Source: Streptomyces pluripotens
Lineage (GTDB): Bacteria; Actinomycetota; Actinomycetes; Streptomycetales; Streptomycetaceae
Direction: 5' to 3'
Assembly: GCF_000802245.2 (NCBI RefSeq)
Contig: NZ_CP021080.1
Span: 2,976,001 to 3,040,000, forward strand
DNA length: 64,000 nt
Below are positions 1-7,997 of this stretch, in pieces. Within the stretch, counting starts at the first letter, position 1; each line of letters opens with the position of its first letter. Below the pieces are notes generated by a model, which worked only from the letters and a program-made list of their open reading frames with translations, made no database searches and was not told where the DNA came from. Position numbers and translations under genes: made by a program.

Positions 1-228
1 GCCGAGTTCGGCGGGGGTCATCCGGGGCGGGGCCGTCTTGGTCAGGGTCCGGCCGCTGGGCGAGGGGTAGTCGCCGGGGCCGTCGAAGGTCGGATCGGTG
101 AGGAAGCGGACTCCGCCGTACTCGATGAGCACGGTGGGACCGCCGAGGACACGGACGGGGATCCGCTCACCGGCGACGGACCCAAAAGAGCCGGAAGAGC
201 CGGAAGACCCGGGAGACACAGCAGCCAC
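1..228 (-). CDS. MBL-fold metallo-hydrolase, N-terminal part (runs off window)
   Basis: Only the first 76 codons are present. The translated start (GERIPVRVLGGPTVLIEYGG, then VRFLTDPTFDGPGDY and LTKTAPPRMTPAELG) is the opening beta-sheet of UlaG-like metallo-beta-lactamase-fold hydrolases; the His-x-His-x-Asp-His metal motif would lie beyond the window edge. The GTG start at 228 is preceded by AGGTGAAGGG, and an in-frame TGA lies just upstream, so no earlier start exists. It is divergent from the CGNR regulator and shares the 258-294 palindrome with it, which suggests control by that regulator. The substrate cannot be told from the sequence. Confidence 0.8.
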   Translation of the reverse strand, partial: MAAVSPGSSGSSGSFGSVAGERIPVRVLGGPTVLIEYGGVRFLTDPTFDGPGDYPSPSGRTLTKTAPPRMTPAELG

Positions 229-257
229 AACCCTTCACCTCATGGATAGAAGTGTTT

Positions 258-294
258 TCATCCGTGAGAGACGCTAGTCCTTCCTCACGGATGA
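258..294. promoter_or_regulatory. Inverted-repeat operator between MBL hydrolase and CGNR regulator
   Basis: TCATCCGTGAG (258-268) and CTCACGGATGA (284-294) form a perfect 11-bp inverted repeat with a 15-bp centre, placed between two divergent starts. The position and symmetry fit an autoregulatory operator bound by the CGNR protein. It could instead be a simple hairpin; no binding data can be read from the sequence. Confidence 0.6.
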
Positions 295-308
295 GCGCAA
301 GCCGTACC

Positions 309-926
309 ATGAGACTTGTGAAAGAGAGCGATGAGCCGCCCCTCCCCCTCGCGCCCGGCGCGGAGCAGTACCCCGCCCTCGACCTCGCCAACAGCGCCAT
401 CACCCTGCCCGGCGGCCAATCGGCCGACCTCCTGGGCACGCCCGGCGAAGCGCAACGCTGGCTGGTGGACCGTGCACTCGCTCCCACCGACACCGATCTG
501 CACCAGACCTGCGCGGACCGGCTGCGCACCCTGCGCGGACACATCCGCAGGGTGCTCGCCTCCCAGGTCGAGGGACGGCCCGCCCCGAGTGATGCCCTGA
601 CCGCCCTGAACGACGCACTCACCCACGCCCCGGCCGCCTCCCTGCTGCACTGGGCCCCAGACCGCGGGCTGTACCGGGCCGCGGCCCACCCCACCACCCA
701 GATCGTCGAGCACGCCCTGGCCGTCCTCGCCGCCGACGCCGCCGAGTTGCTCACCGGAGCCGACGCCGCGCGCCTCACCGCCTGCGGCTCACCCCCGTGC
801 AACCGCTACCTGCTCCGCCACGGCCGCCGCCACTGGTGCTCCACCCGGTGCGGTGACCGCGCACGGGCGGCCCGCGCCTACGCCCGCCGCACCGGCCGGG
901 CCGGAACGGCCGACCGAACCGGCTGA
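309..926 (+). CDS. CGNR zinc-finger domain transcriptional regulator (ABATE family)
   Basis: The 205-residue product has an ABATE-type alpha-helical N-terminal region (LDLANSAITLPGG onward) and a C-terminal CGNR-type zinc finger at about residues 159-181: CGSPPCNRYLL, then WCSTRCGDRARA. This family is assigned to stress-response regulators in actinomycetes. In-frame ATGs exist at 252, 291 and 309. I chose 309 because 291 lies inside the palindromic operator, though no start has a good ribosome-binding site. The 3' end overlaps the convergent M55 peptidase remnant by 49 bp. The divergent MBL-fold gene is the likely regulatory target. Confidence 0.8.
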   Translation: MRLVKESDEPPLPLAPGAEQYPALDLANSAITLPGGQSADLLGTPGEAQRWLVDRALAPTDTDLHQTCADRLRTLRGHIRRVLASQVEGRPAPSDALTALNDALTHAPAASLLHWAPDRGLYRAAAHPTTQIVEHALAVLAADAAELLTGADAARLTACGSPPCNRYLLRHGRRHWCSTRCGDRARAARAYARRTGRAGTADRTG

Positions 927-1096
927 ACCCAGCTGCCGACAGCACCCCTCCCCGCCAGCGTGCCGCGCACGGCGGCGTTCACGCCCTCGGCCATCATGGA
1001 GCGGCCACGCTCGTAGTCCCGGCCGCCCGGCTGGACGTCGTCGGCGTCGACGAGTCCGGTGACGCCTTCCCTGTCCACGCTGATGGAGATCCGCAC
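878..1096 (-). pseudogene. Remnant of an M55-family D-aminopeptidase (DppA-like)
   Basis: The N-terminus MRISISVDREGVTGLVDADD, followed by VQPGGRDYERGRSMMAEGVNAAVRG, matches the beginning of DppA/M55 metallopeptidases, including the Asp-x-Glu zinc motif (D8, E10). Recognisable similarity stops near residue 50, and the frame then reads through unrelated sequence to a stop inside the end of the CGNR gene. A complete M55 protein has roughly 270 residues, so more than three quarters is missing. The catalytic domain is therefore not functional; I read this as a deletion remnant. Confidence 0.75.
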
Positions 1097-1113
1097 GACA
1101 CCCCCCGACCAAC

Positions 1114-1128
1114 CCTACGTATTGTAGG
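1114..1128. promoter_or_regulatory. CCTAC-N5-GTAGG inverted repeat (copy 1)
   Basis: CCTACGTATTGTAGG is a 15-bp element, almost symmetric, just upstream of the M55 remnant start. A second copy with the same arms lies at 1563-1577 before the lysyltransferase gene. TAC/GTA-type dyads of this length resemble sites of BlaI/CopY-type repressors, but no such repressor is in the window. Confidence 0.4.
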
Positions 1129-1244
1129 TTCCCAACCGCCGACAGCCGCAGGGCCATCCACGCGCCCATCGCATACCCGCTCCGCCGCTTCACGCAGCTT
1201 TCCAGATGACGCACACGACTCATACGACTGTTCACGGGGGACTC

Positions 1245-1514
1245 GTGCAGGACACCGAAACCGGACCCGGCGAACCCGTCTGCGTACGCAGCCTCGCGCC
1301 GACGCTGACCCTCCTGGCCGTCAGCCTCGCCATCGCCGCCGTCGGCGTGTACGAGCTGTGCGGCTTCGGATTGCACAGCCTCGACCGACGCCCGCACCTG
1401 TTCAGCGACGGCCTGGCCACCGCGGGGGTGATCGTCGCCGCAGTGGCGGCCGGAGCGGCCGCGGGCAACCTCGCCTGGCTGCTGGCGGCGGCCCGGCGCC
1501 GCACCGCCGATTGA
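1245..1514 (+). CDS. Small two-helix membrane protein of unknown function
   Basis: The 89-residue product has two hydrophobic segments (LTLLAVSLAIAAVGVYELC and LATAGVIVAAVAAGAAAGNL) separated by a short polar loop, and a basic C-terminus. The GTG at 1245 follows CGGGGGA (1236-1241); an ATG at 1206 in the same frame has no ribosome-binding site. I do not recognise a family. It precedes the lysyltransferase gene by about 105 bp and could be expressed separately, since a dyad element and likely promoter lie between them. Confidence 0.5.
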   Translation: MQDTETGPGEPVCVRSLAPTLTLLAVSLAIAAVGVYELCGFGLHSLDRRPHLFSDGLATAGVIVAAVAAGAAAGNLAWLLAAARRRTAD

Positions 1515-1562
1515 CGGATGGGATGCTGTGCACCGACTGTGTGCATCCCGTGTCCATGCTGT

Positions 1563-1577
1563 CCTACAAGATGTAGG
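1563..1577. promoter_or_regulatory. CCTACA-N3-TGTAGG inverted repeat (copy 2)
   Basis: CCTACAAGATGTAGG has perfect 6-bp arms with a 3-bp centre and lies 43 bp before the lysyltransferase start. It shares arms with the element at 1114-1128. A repressor operator controlling the lysyltransferase gene is the simplest reading. Confidence 0.45.
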
Positions 1578-1620
1578 GTCTGCCTTGCCCCGTCCCCTTC
1601 TTCCAAGGTGACCAGTCACC

Positions 1621-3414
1621 ATGCCTGCGAGACAGCCGACCCTGATCTCCTCACAGGTGCCCGCTCGGCACAACCCCCGCCGCAGCATCCGCCTGCTCCC
1701 GACCCGCTTCCGCCCGGCCGGCGGCAGTCGGCTGCGTAGCCGCGCCGCCGCGGCCACCGTGTGGTACCTGCGGCTCATGGTGGTCCTGAACCTCGTGGGG
1801 GTCATGTCGCTCCCCTTCCGCGAGGAAGTGCACGAGCACAACGCGGGCGAGTTCTTCACCCCCTACCTGGCCACCGCCGGACTGGTCTCGGCGGCGCTCG
1901 CACTGTTCCTGGCGGTGGTGATGCGCCGGCGCAAACGGGCCGCCTGGGTCTTCAACCTCCTCCTGGCCGGCCCCCTGTTCTGCCTCTACGCCGTGGCCCT
2001 CACCCGCGCCCCCTTCCGCGAACACCCCTTCAACTGGCTCTCCGCCTCCCTCACCGGCCTGTTCGTCGCCGCCCTGCTCATCGGCCGGCGTGAGTTCGAA
2101 GCCATCGGGGACCGTTACAACCCGCGCCTGGCCCTCGCCGTCGGTGCGGGCGGCACACTCGTCAGCGGCACCCTGGGCACCTTCCTGGTCCACGCGACCA
2201 ACAAGCTCCCCGGTGCCTCCCTCACCGACGAGATCGCCTACACCCTGGTGCGCGGAATCAGCGTCGGCCCGCTCGCTGACCACGCGTCCACGGTGGACGC
2301 CCCCCGTTGGGCGGATGTGATCGTCAACATCCTGATCGCCGCGGTCTTCCTCCTCGTCCTCTACGCCTGCTTCCGCGCCCCGCGCGGGGAGTGCCTGCTC
2401 TCCCCACAGGACGAGGAGCGGCTGCGGTCCCTCCTCGACCGGCACGGCGACCGCGACTCCCTGGGCTACTTCGCCCTGCGCCGCGACAAGGCCGTCATTT
2501 TCTCCCCCAGCGGCAAGGCCGCCGTCACCTACCGCGTCGTCAGCGGTGTCAGCCTCGCCTCCGGCGATCCCATCGGCGACCCCGAGGCCTGGCCCGGCGC
2601 CATCGACGCCTGGCTCGCCGAGGCACGCCGGCACGCCTGGACACCCGCCGTCATGGGTGCGAGCGAGGAAGCGGGCACGATCTACGCCCGCCACGGCCTG
2701 GACGCCCTCGAACTCGGCGACGAGGCACTCGTCGACCTCGCCGACTTCACCCTCGAAGGCCGCGCCATGCGCGTGGTCCGCCAGGCCCACAACCGGGTCA
2801 AACGGGCCGGCTACACCGTTCGCATCCGCCGCCACGAGGACATCCCCGACCAGGAGATGGCTCTGCTCGTCGACCACGCCGACCACTGGCGCGACGGCGC
2901 GACCGAGCGGGGCTTCTCCATGGCTCTCGGCCGCCTCGGCGACCCGGGCGACGGCCGCTGCGTCATGCTGGAGTGCCTGGACGCGAACGGCGCCCCCCGC
3001 GCCCTGCTCAGCTTCGTCCCCTGGGGCGAACAGGGCCTCTCACTGGACCTGATGCGCCGCGACCGCGACTGCGAGAACGGCCTGATGGAGTACATGGTCG
3101 TGGAACTCCTGCTCCGCGCGAAGGAGATGGGCATCCAGCGCGTCTCCCTCAACTTCGCGATGTTCCGTTCCGTCTTCGAACGCGGAGCCCGCCTCGGCGC
3201 GGGCCCCGTCCTGCGCCTGTGGCGCTCGATCCTGACCTTCTTCTCCCGCTGGTGGCAGATCGAGTCCCTCTACCGGGCCAACGCCAAGTACCGGCCGGTC
3301 TGGGAGCCCCGCTTCCTGCTCTTCGCCAAGAGCAGCGACATTCCGCGGATCGGCCTGGCGAGCGCCCGCGCGGAGGGGTTCCTCACGCTCCCCGGGATGG
3401 GGGGCCGGTCGTAA
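1621..3414 (+). CDS. Phosphatidylglycerol lysyltransferase domain protein (MprF/LPG-synthase type)
   Basis: The 597-residue membrane protein has about six predicted transmembrane helices in residues 45-250, followed by a cytosolic DUF2156 (GNAT-like) catalytic domain at about 265-590 (FALRRDKAVIFSPSGKAAV, WTPAVMGASEE, GFSMALGRLGDPGDGRCVML). This family transfers an aminoacyl group from aminoacyl-tRNA to phosphatidylglycerol, lowering the negative surface charge. There is no fused lysyl-tRNA synthetase domain, unlike mycobacterial LysX. The ATG is preceded by AAGGTG (1605-1610). An inverted repeat at 1563-1577 may control it. Donor amino acid specificity is inferred from family only. Confidence 0.85.
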   Translation: MPARQPTLISSQVPARHNPRRSIRLLPTRFRPAGGSRLRSRAAAATVWYLRLMVVLNLVGVMSLPFREEVHEHNAGEFFTPYLATAGLVSAALALFLAVVMRRRKRAAWVFNLLLAGPLFCLYAVALTRAPFREHPFNWLSASLTGLFVAALLIGRREFEAIGDRYNPRLALAVGAGGTLVSGTLGTFLVHATNKLPGASLTDEIAYTLVRGISVGPLADHASTVDAPRWADVIVNILIAAVFLLVLYACFRAPRGECLLSPQDEERLRSLLDRHGDRDSLGYFALRRDKAVIFSPSGKAAVTYRVVSGVSLASGDPIGDPEAWPGAIDAWLAEARRHAWTPAVMGASEEAGTIYARHGLDALELGDEALVDLADFTLEGRAMRVVRQAHNRVKRAGYTVRIRRHEDIPDQEMALLVDHADHWRDGATERGFSMALGRLGDPGDGRCVMLECLDANGAPRALLSFVPWGEQGLSLDLMRRDRDCENGLMEYMVVELLLRAKEMGIQRVSLNFAMFRSVFERGARLGAGPVLRLWRSILTFFSRWWQIESLYRANAKYRPVWEPRFLLFAKSSDIPRIGLASARAEGFLTLPGMGGRS

Positions 3415-3498
3415 CCGGCGTGGACACCCGGCCCCCGGGGTCGTTGCACGCCGTCGGCCCGGGCCGCCCGCACGGCTCGGGGTATCCGCACGGGGACG

Positions 3499-4944
3499 TC
3501 AGCCCCCGCCGCGCACGCCCGCGCTCTCCGTGGCGGCCCCGCCCACCGTGAAGCCGATGACCGCCCCGCCGCCCTCCCGCCGGGAGGCGAACGGCGCTCC
3601 GCCGTGCGCCAGGGCGACCTCGCGCACGATGGACAACCCGAGGCCGGACCCTGGCAGGGAGCGCGCGTCGGCGGCCCGGTAGAAACGGTCGAATATGCGC
3701 ATCAGGTCGCAGTCGGCGATGCCGGGGCCCCGGTCCAACACCTCCACGCGCACGGTGCCCGGCCGCGCCGGGCCGGTGACCCTAACCTCGATCGGCGCCT
3801 CACCGCCCCGATCGAACTTGGCCGCGTTCTCCACCAGATTGGACATGGCCCGCTGGAGCATTCCGGACCGCCCCTCGGCCGTCGTGTCACCGCTGGCGCG
3901 CAGCACGATCTGCCGGCCGGTGCGGCGCTTGGCCAGGCCGACCACGTCTTCTGCGATGTCGGCCAGGTCCACCCGCTGCGGCGGCTCGCTGTCGGACTGC
4001 CCGGCGGCCAGGTCGACCAGCTCGTTGACCAGGTCGGTCAGTTCGCGGGCCTCCTGGGTCAGGTCGGCGACCAGTTCCTCCCGTGTCGCCGGCGGCAGTT
4101 CGTCGATCCGCCGCAGCAGGGAGATGTTGGTGCGTAGCGACGTCAAGGGCGTCCGCAGTTCGTGCCCCGCGTCCTGGACCAGCCTGCGCTGGTCCTCCTC
4201 CGACTGCGCGAGGCGCCCCAGCATGCGGTCGAAGGCACGGCCGAGGCGCCCCACCTCGTCCAGTCCCGCAACCGGCACCTCGATGCCCAGCTGCCGGGTG
4301 CGGGCCACGTTCTCGGCGGCGGAGGTGAGGATCACCAGCCGCCGTGTGATCCGCCGGGCCAGCCACCAGCCGAACAGCCCGGCGGCCACCACGACCGCCG
4401 ACATCAGGATGAGCGTGCGCTGCTGCAGCGCGTGCAGGAGATCCTCGGTGTCGCTGAACTCCTGCGCCACCTGGACCGCCCCGCGCCCGCCGCCGAGCGA
4501 GACGGTGGCGATGCGGAACACGTCCTCGTCGACTGGTACGTCCTTGTACTGGACGACCGCCCCGGCAGGCCGTGCGGTGGCCATGGACGTGTCCTGGGCG
4601 GTGACGGGCAGCACGGGTCTGCCGTGGTCCACGATCTGCCCCCGCGCGCCCAGCACCTGCACATCGGTGCGGGCCGGCCGCACCAGGTCGTGCCCGGGAC
4701 GCGCCGACGAGAAGTCCTCCGGGCCCATCTGGTGCTGCCGCACCTCGTCCCGCACGTCCTGTACGACCTGGGTGAACACCGACTGCTGGTCGACGCGGAC
4801 CAGGCGCGCCGCGGATCCGTAGGACAGGATGCCGACGAGGATGGTGACGGCCGCGGTGACGGCCGCGAAGGAGACGGCGAAGGTGGTGCGCAGGGAGACG
4901 AGCTTGGGCCGGTGCAGGACCGGCAGCCGCGGCAGGCGGCGCAC
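3499..4944 (-). CDS. Sensor histidine kinase, MprB-like
   Basis: The product has 481 residues: a transmembrane helix at about 20-42, an extracytoplasmic sensor region, a second helix at about 177-197, a HAMP domain, the dimerisation H-box DAGHELRTPLTSL near residue 260, and HATPase motifs (NLVENAAKFD N-box, DRGPGI, GSGLGLSIV G-box). It autophosphorylates on the histidine and signals to the regulator encoded immediately upstream. The GTG start follows directly after the regulator's TGA, so the two are translationally coupled. The architecture and motifs resemble mycobacterial MprB, a cell-envelope stress sensor; the ligand here is unknown. Confidence 0.9.
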   Translation of the reverse strand: MRRLPRLPVLHRPKLVSLRTTFAVSFAAVTAAVTILVGILSYGSAARLVRVDQQSVFTQVVQDVRDEVRQHQMGPEDFSSARPGHDLVRPARTDVQVLGARGQIVDHGRPVLPVTAQDTSMATARPAGAVVQYKDVPVDEDVFRIATVSLGGGRGAVQVAQEFSDTEDLLHALQQRTLILMSAVVVAAGLFGWWLARRITRRLVILTSAAENVARTRQLGIEVPVAGLDEVGRLGRAFDRMLGRLAQSEEDQRRLVQDAGHELRTPLTSLRTNISLLRRIDELPPATREELVADLTQEARELTDLVNELVDLAAGQSDSEPPQRVDLADIAEDVVGLAKRRTGRQIVLRASGDTTAEGRSGMLQRAMSNLVENAAKFDRGGEAPIEVRVTGPARPGTVRVEVLDRGPGIADCDLMRIFDRFYRAADARSLPGSGLGLSIVREVALAHGGAPFASRREGGGAVIGFTVGGAATESAGVRGGG

Positions 4945-5667
4945 TCAGTCCTCCCGCAGCACGTAGCCCACGCCCCGCACGGTGTGGATGAGCTGCGTGG
5001 CCCCGCGCTCGTCCAGCTTGCGGCGCAGGTAGCCGACGTACACGGCGAGGTTCTTGGAGCCGGGGCCGAAGTCGTAGCCCCAGATCCGGTCGTAGATCGT
5101 GGAGTGGTCGAGCACGATGCCCGCGTTGCGTACCAGCAGCTCCAGCAGCTCGAACTCGGTACGGGTCAGCTCCAGCTCCCGCGTGCCGCGCCAGGCCCGG
5201 CGCGCCTGCAGGTCCATGCGGACGCCTGCGGCCTCCAGCTGCCGGCCGGAGACCTGGGCGTCCGTCCGACCGGACTCACCGCCGCTCGCCCCGGGAACCG
5301 GGCTGGTGCGGCGCAACAGGGCGCGTAGCCGGGCGAAGACCTCCTCGACGTCGAAGGGCTTGACCACGTAGTCGTCGGCTCCGGCGTCCAGGCCCGCGAT
5401 GCGGTCGGCCGTCTCCACGAGCGCGGTGAGCATGAGGATCGGGGTCCGGTCGCCCTCGGCACGCAGCACCCGGCAGACCTGCAGGCCGTCGATGCCCGGC
5501 ATCATCACATCGAGCACGAGGACGTCCGGCGAGGTCCGGTGGGCCTGCGCCAGTGCCTCGACGCCGTCGGCGACCGCCGTGACCTCGTACCCCTCCAGGG
5601 TCAGGGCACGCTCAAGGGCATTGCGGATGGCACGGTCGTCTTCGGCGAGCAGCACAGTCTGGGGCAC
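4945..5667 (-). CDS. OmpR-family response regulator, MprA-like
   Basis: A 240-residue two-domain regulator. The receiver has the acidic pair D10/D11, phospho-acceptor D53 (VLVLDVMMPG), T81 and K103 (VVKPFD). A C-terminal winged-helix DNA-binding domain contains ELTRTEFELLELLVRNAG and VYVGYLRRKLDERG. A roughly 30-residue linker (about 120-150) is longer than usual. It forms an operon with the histidine kinase at 3499-4944, with no intergenic bases. MprA-like regulators activate envelope-stress genes; the neighbouring lysyltransferase is a plausible, unproven target. Confidence 0.92.
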   Translation of the reverse strand: MPQTVLLAEDDRAIRNALERALTLEGYEVTAVADGVEALAQAHRTSPDVLVLDVMMPGIDGLQVCRVLRAEGDRTPILMLTALVETADRIAGLDAGADDYVVKPFDVEEVFARLRALLRRTSPVPGASGGESGRTDAQVSGRQLEAAGVRMDLQARRAWRGTRELELTRTEFELLELLVRNAGIVLDHSTIYDRIWGYDFGPGSKNLAVYVGYLRRKLDERGATQLIHTVRGVGYVLRED

Positions 5668-5893
5668 GCCTCCAGTCTGCCAAGGCCCGCGGCGGTCCGG
5701 TCGGGGCGGGCGGGCGTACGATCGGCCTTTTTACCGGCCTCTCACCGTCACAGGGGCAACCCGGGTCGGCCCCTGCCGTCCTCTTTGCCGCGTCCGGCCG
5801 GTTCCCGGGCCGGCCCGGCACGGTGAAGAACGCGTGCGGACCCCACCGCCCAGGTAGGCGCGGGTCGCGGACGCCACCGTGGTGAACCCGACC

Positions 5894-5932
5894 CGACCGG
5901 CCCGGCTCAGAAGCGACCGGCCCGGCTCAGAA
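5894..5932. repeat. 20-bp tandem duplication at a gene 3' end
   Basis: CGACCGGCCCGGCTCAGAAG is repeated nearly twice (5894-5913 and 5914-5932). The second copy contains the stop codon of the secreted-protein gene at 5927-6445, so the duplication leaves the reading frame intact. Confidence 0.85.
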
Positions 5933-6445
5933 CGCGTACGCGTCCCCGGTGGCCAGGACGAGCACCGTCAGCCGGTCGTTCGACCGGTCCTTGTCCAGCA
6001 CGCCCCCGTTCCACGCGGTGTCCACCTCCAGCATCACCTCCGACGGCCGCTCCCTGAGCCGTACCGCCACGCGCACCTGCTCCCCCGCCCCGTCGGCGGC
6101 CAGCGCCCCGGTTCCGCACAGCACCGTCCGGTCGTCCTCCCGGACGCACCCGGCGGGCAACTGCTGCCGGTCCGCCAGCACTGCCGACCAGCGCAGCCGG
6201 ACGGTGGCGTCGGCGACCGCGGCAGGTCCGTTGTTGCGCGGGGTCAGCCGCACCTCCACCCGGTCCCCGTCCATCACCGCCGACCCGTGGAACGCCAGGT
6301 CCGCTTCGGGCAGGGGAGCGGCCACGGCGGGCCCCGACCCCAGAACGGCGCCGCCGCAGATCCCCGGCAGCACCCCGAGCAACACCGCCGACCACACCCG
6401 TGTCCGCATCCGCACGCCGCTCACCACTCCTCGCCGTCTCACCAT
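5927..6445 (-). CDS. Secreted protein of unknown function
   Basis: A 172-residue product with an N-terminal basic region and hydrophobic core ([16 protein letters not shown]) ending in AVAA, which is a signal peptide. The mature part is beta-rich ([29 protein letters not shown]) and resembles the single immunoglobulin-like or DUF11-type domains of secreted actinobacterial proteins. It has two cysteines that could form a disulphide (GCVRED and TVLCGTG). The start could be ATG 6445 or the internal ATG 6409; both give a signal peptide. The gene is divergent from the YnfA-like gene. I cannot assign a function. Confidence 0.65.
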   Translation of the reverse strand: MVRRRGVVSGVRMRTRVWSAVLLGVLPGICGGAVLGSGPAVAAPLPEADLAFHGSAVMDGDRVEVRLTPRNNGPAAVADATVRLRWSAVLADRQQLPAGCVREDDRTVLCGTGALAADGAGEQVRVAVRLRERPSEVMLEVDTAWNGGVLDKDRSNDRLTVLVLATGDAYAF

Positions 6446-6566
6446 CGGGTTCCCCGTGTGTTGTACGGATGTATGCCACGCGAGTCGCTCGCCAGGCGCC
6501 TTCCAACAGGTGACGGGCTCCCGGCGCGGTCGCAGCGGCCGCGTCCGGGCATGCGAGGCTGGCGAC

Positions 6567-6905
6567 ATGCCGGTCCTCCGCTCCGCCGCCCTCTTCCTCC
6601 TCGCAGCCCTCTTCGAGATCGGCGGCGCCTGGCTGGTGTGGCAGGGGGTGCGCGAGCAGCGCGGCTGGCTCTGGGCCGCCGGCGGAGTGCTCGCCCTCGG
6701 CGCGTACGGGTTCGTCGCGACCTTCCAGCCGGACGCCCACTTCGGGCGCGTCCTCGCCGCTTATGGAGGGGTCTTCGTGGCCGGATCGATCCTGTGGGGC
6801 GTGGTCGCCGACGGCTACCGGCCCGACCGCTGGGACATCGCCGGGGCGCTCATCTGTCTGGCGGGGATGGCCGTGATCATGTGGGCGCCGCGGAACGGAG
6901 CCTGA
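6567..6905 (+). CDS. YnfA/UPF0060 family membrane protein
   Basis: The 112-residue protein has four hydrophobic helices and the family signatures [32 protein letters not shown] and [20 protein letters not shown]. It belongs to the UPF0060/YnfA family, which is related to small-multidrug-resistance transporters; its substrate in Streptomyces is unknown. The start at 6567 gives the standard family length. The SDR gene starts 52 bp downstream. Confidence 0.9.
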   Translation: MPVLRSAALFLLAALFEIGGAWLVWQGVREQRGWLWAAGGVLALGAYGFVATFQPDAHFGRVLAAYGGVFVAGSILWGVVADGYRPDRWDIAGALICLAGMAVIMWAPRNGA

Positions 6906-6957
6906 GGCTCGCATACGCTGGACGGGACCGTCCCCGGACCGACCCCAGGAGCAGTCC

Positions 6958-7734
6958 ATGGCCACCGCAGTCCCGTCCGCCGCATCCCGCATCGCCGTCG
7001 TCACCGGTGCGAGCAGCGGCATCGGCGCCGCAACGGCCCGGCAGCTCGCCGAGTCCGGCTACCGCGTCGTTCTCACCGCCCGCCGCAAGGACCGTATCGA
7101 GGCCCTGGCCGAGGAGCTGACCAAGGCGGGCCATTCCGCGGTGGCGTACCAGCTGGACGTGACCGACCGCACGGCCGTGGACGAGTTCGCGACCGCCTTC
7201 ACGACGATCGGTGTCCTGGTCAACAACGCGGGCGGCGCCCTCGGCGCGGACCCGGTGGCCACCGGCGACCCGGCGGACTGGCGCACGATGTACGAGACCA
7301 ACGTCATCGGCACCCTGAACCTCACCCAGGCGCTGCTCCCCAAGCTGGTGGCGAGCGGCGACGGCGTGATCGTCGTGGTGTCCTCCACCGCCGGCCACGG
7401 TACCTACGAGGGTGGCGCGGGCTACGTCGCCGCCAAGCACGGCGCCCATGTGCTCGCCGAGACCCTCCGTCTGGAGATCGTCGGCCGGCCGGTGCGCGTC
7501 ATCGAGATCGCGCCCGGCATGGTCAAGACGGACGAGTTCGCCCTGACCCGCTTCGGCGGGGACGCTCAGCAGGCGGCCAAGGTCTACCAAGGCGTCGCCG
7601 AGCCCCTCACCGCGGACGACGTGGCCGAGACGATCACCTGGGCGGTCACCCGCCCGAGCCACGTCAACGTCGACCTGCTCGTCCTGCGCCCGCGCGCACA
7701 AGCCTCCAACACCAAGGTCCACAGGGAGCTGTGA
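6958..7734 (+). CDS. SDR-family NAD(P)-dependent oxidoreductase
   Basis: A 258-residue classical short-chain dehydrogenase with the cofactor motif TGASSGIG (about residues 19-26), LVNNAGG and the catalytic Ser...Tyr-x3-Lys (VVSSTAG and GYVAAKHG). It belongs to the YdfG-like subgroup, which acts on hydroxy-amino acids and small carbonyl compounds; the true substrate is not evident. AGGAG precedes the ATG at 6958 by 7 bp. The last codon overlaps the next small gene (TGATG), so they are translationally coupled. Confidence 0.9.
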   Translation: MATAVPSAASRIAVVTGASSGIGAATARQLAESGYRVVLTARRKDRIEALAEELTKAGHSAVAYQLDVTDRTAVDEFATAFTTIGVLVNNAGGALGADPVATGDPADWRTMYETNVIGTLNLTQALLPKLVASGDGVIVVVSSTAGHGTYEGGAGYVAAKHGAHVLAETLRLEIVGRPVRVIEIAPGMVKTDEFALTRFGGDAQQAAKVYQGVAEPLTADDVAETITWAVTRPSHVNVDLLVLRPRAQASNTKVHREL

Positions 7735-7919
7735 TGTCCGAGAACGACTCTCCGGCGAACCGGGACCTCACCGCGGGTCCCGACCCCGATCTGGAGAAGC
7801 GCCGTCTGGCCCAGGAGACGAAGGACGAACGCAAGGTCTGGTACTTCCTGGCCTACTTCCTCTTCGGCATCCACTTCGTGGCGTTCGTCATGATCTACGC
7901 CGTCCGTCACGCGAAGTAG
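7734..7919 (+). CDS. DUF6126-type small membrane protein
   Basis: A 61-residue protein with a charged N-terminal half (DLEKRRLAQETKDERK) and one C-terminal transmembrane helix (WYFLAYFLFGIHFVAFVMIY) ending in a short basic tail. The ATG at 7734 overlaps the SDR stop codon; AGGGAGCT precedes it. Such tail-anchored small proteins are common and conserved in Streptomyces, but no role is known to me. Confidence 0.75.
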   Translation: MSENDSPANRDLTAGPDPDLEKRRLAQETKDERKVWYFLAYFLFGIHFVAFVMIYAVRHAK

Positions 7920-7955
7920 CACCGCCCGGCCGCGAACCGGCGCGGGTCGGTAGAC

Positions 7956-7997
7956 CTAGTGCCGCAACAGGCGACGTTCGCCCCGTCGCGGCACTAG
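7956..7997. terminator. Bidirectional hairpin between convergent genes
   Basis: CTAGTGCCGC (7956-7965) pairs perfectly with GCGGCACTAG (7988-7997). It sits between the DUF6126 gene and rtcB and includes the rtcB stop codon. It would act as a terminator for both strands. Confidence 0.7.

Noticed and set aside
1651..2886. 411-codon minus-strand frame opposite the lysyltransferase gene
   Set aside because: It is antisense to a gene with clear membrane and DUF2156 features, its residue makeup follows codon shadowing (Gly, Glu, Val, Ala runs), and no ribosome-binding site precedes it.
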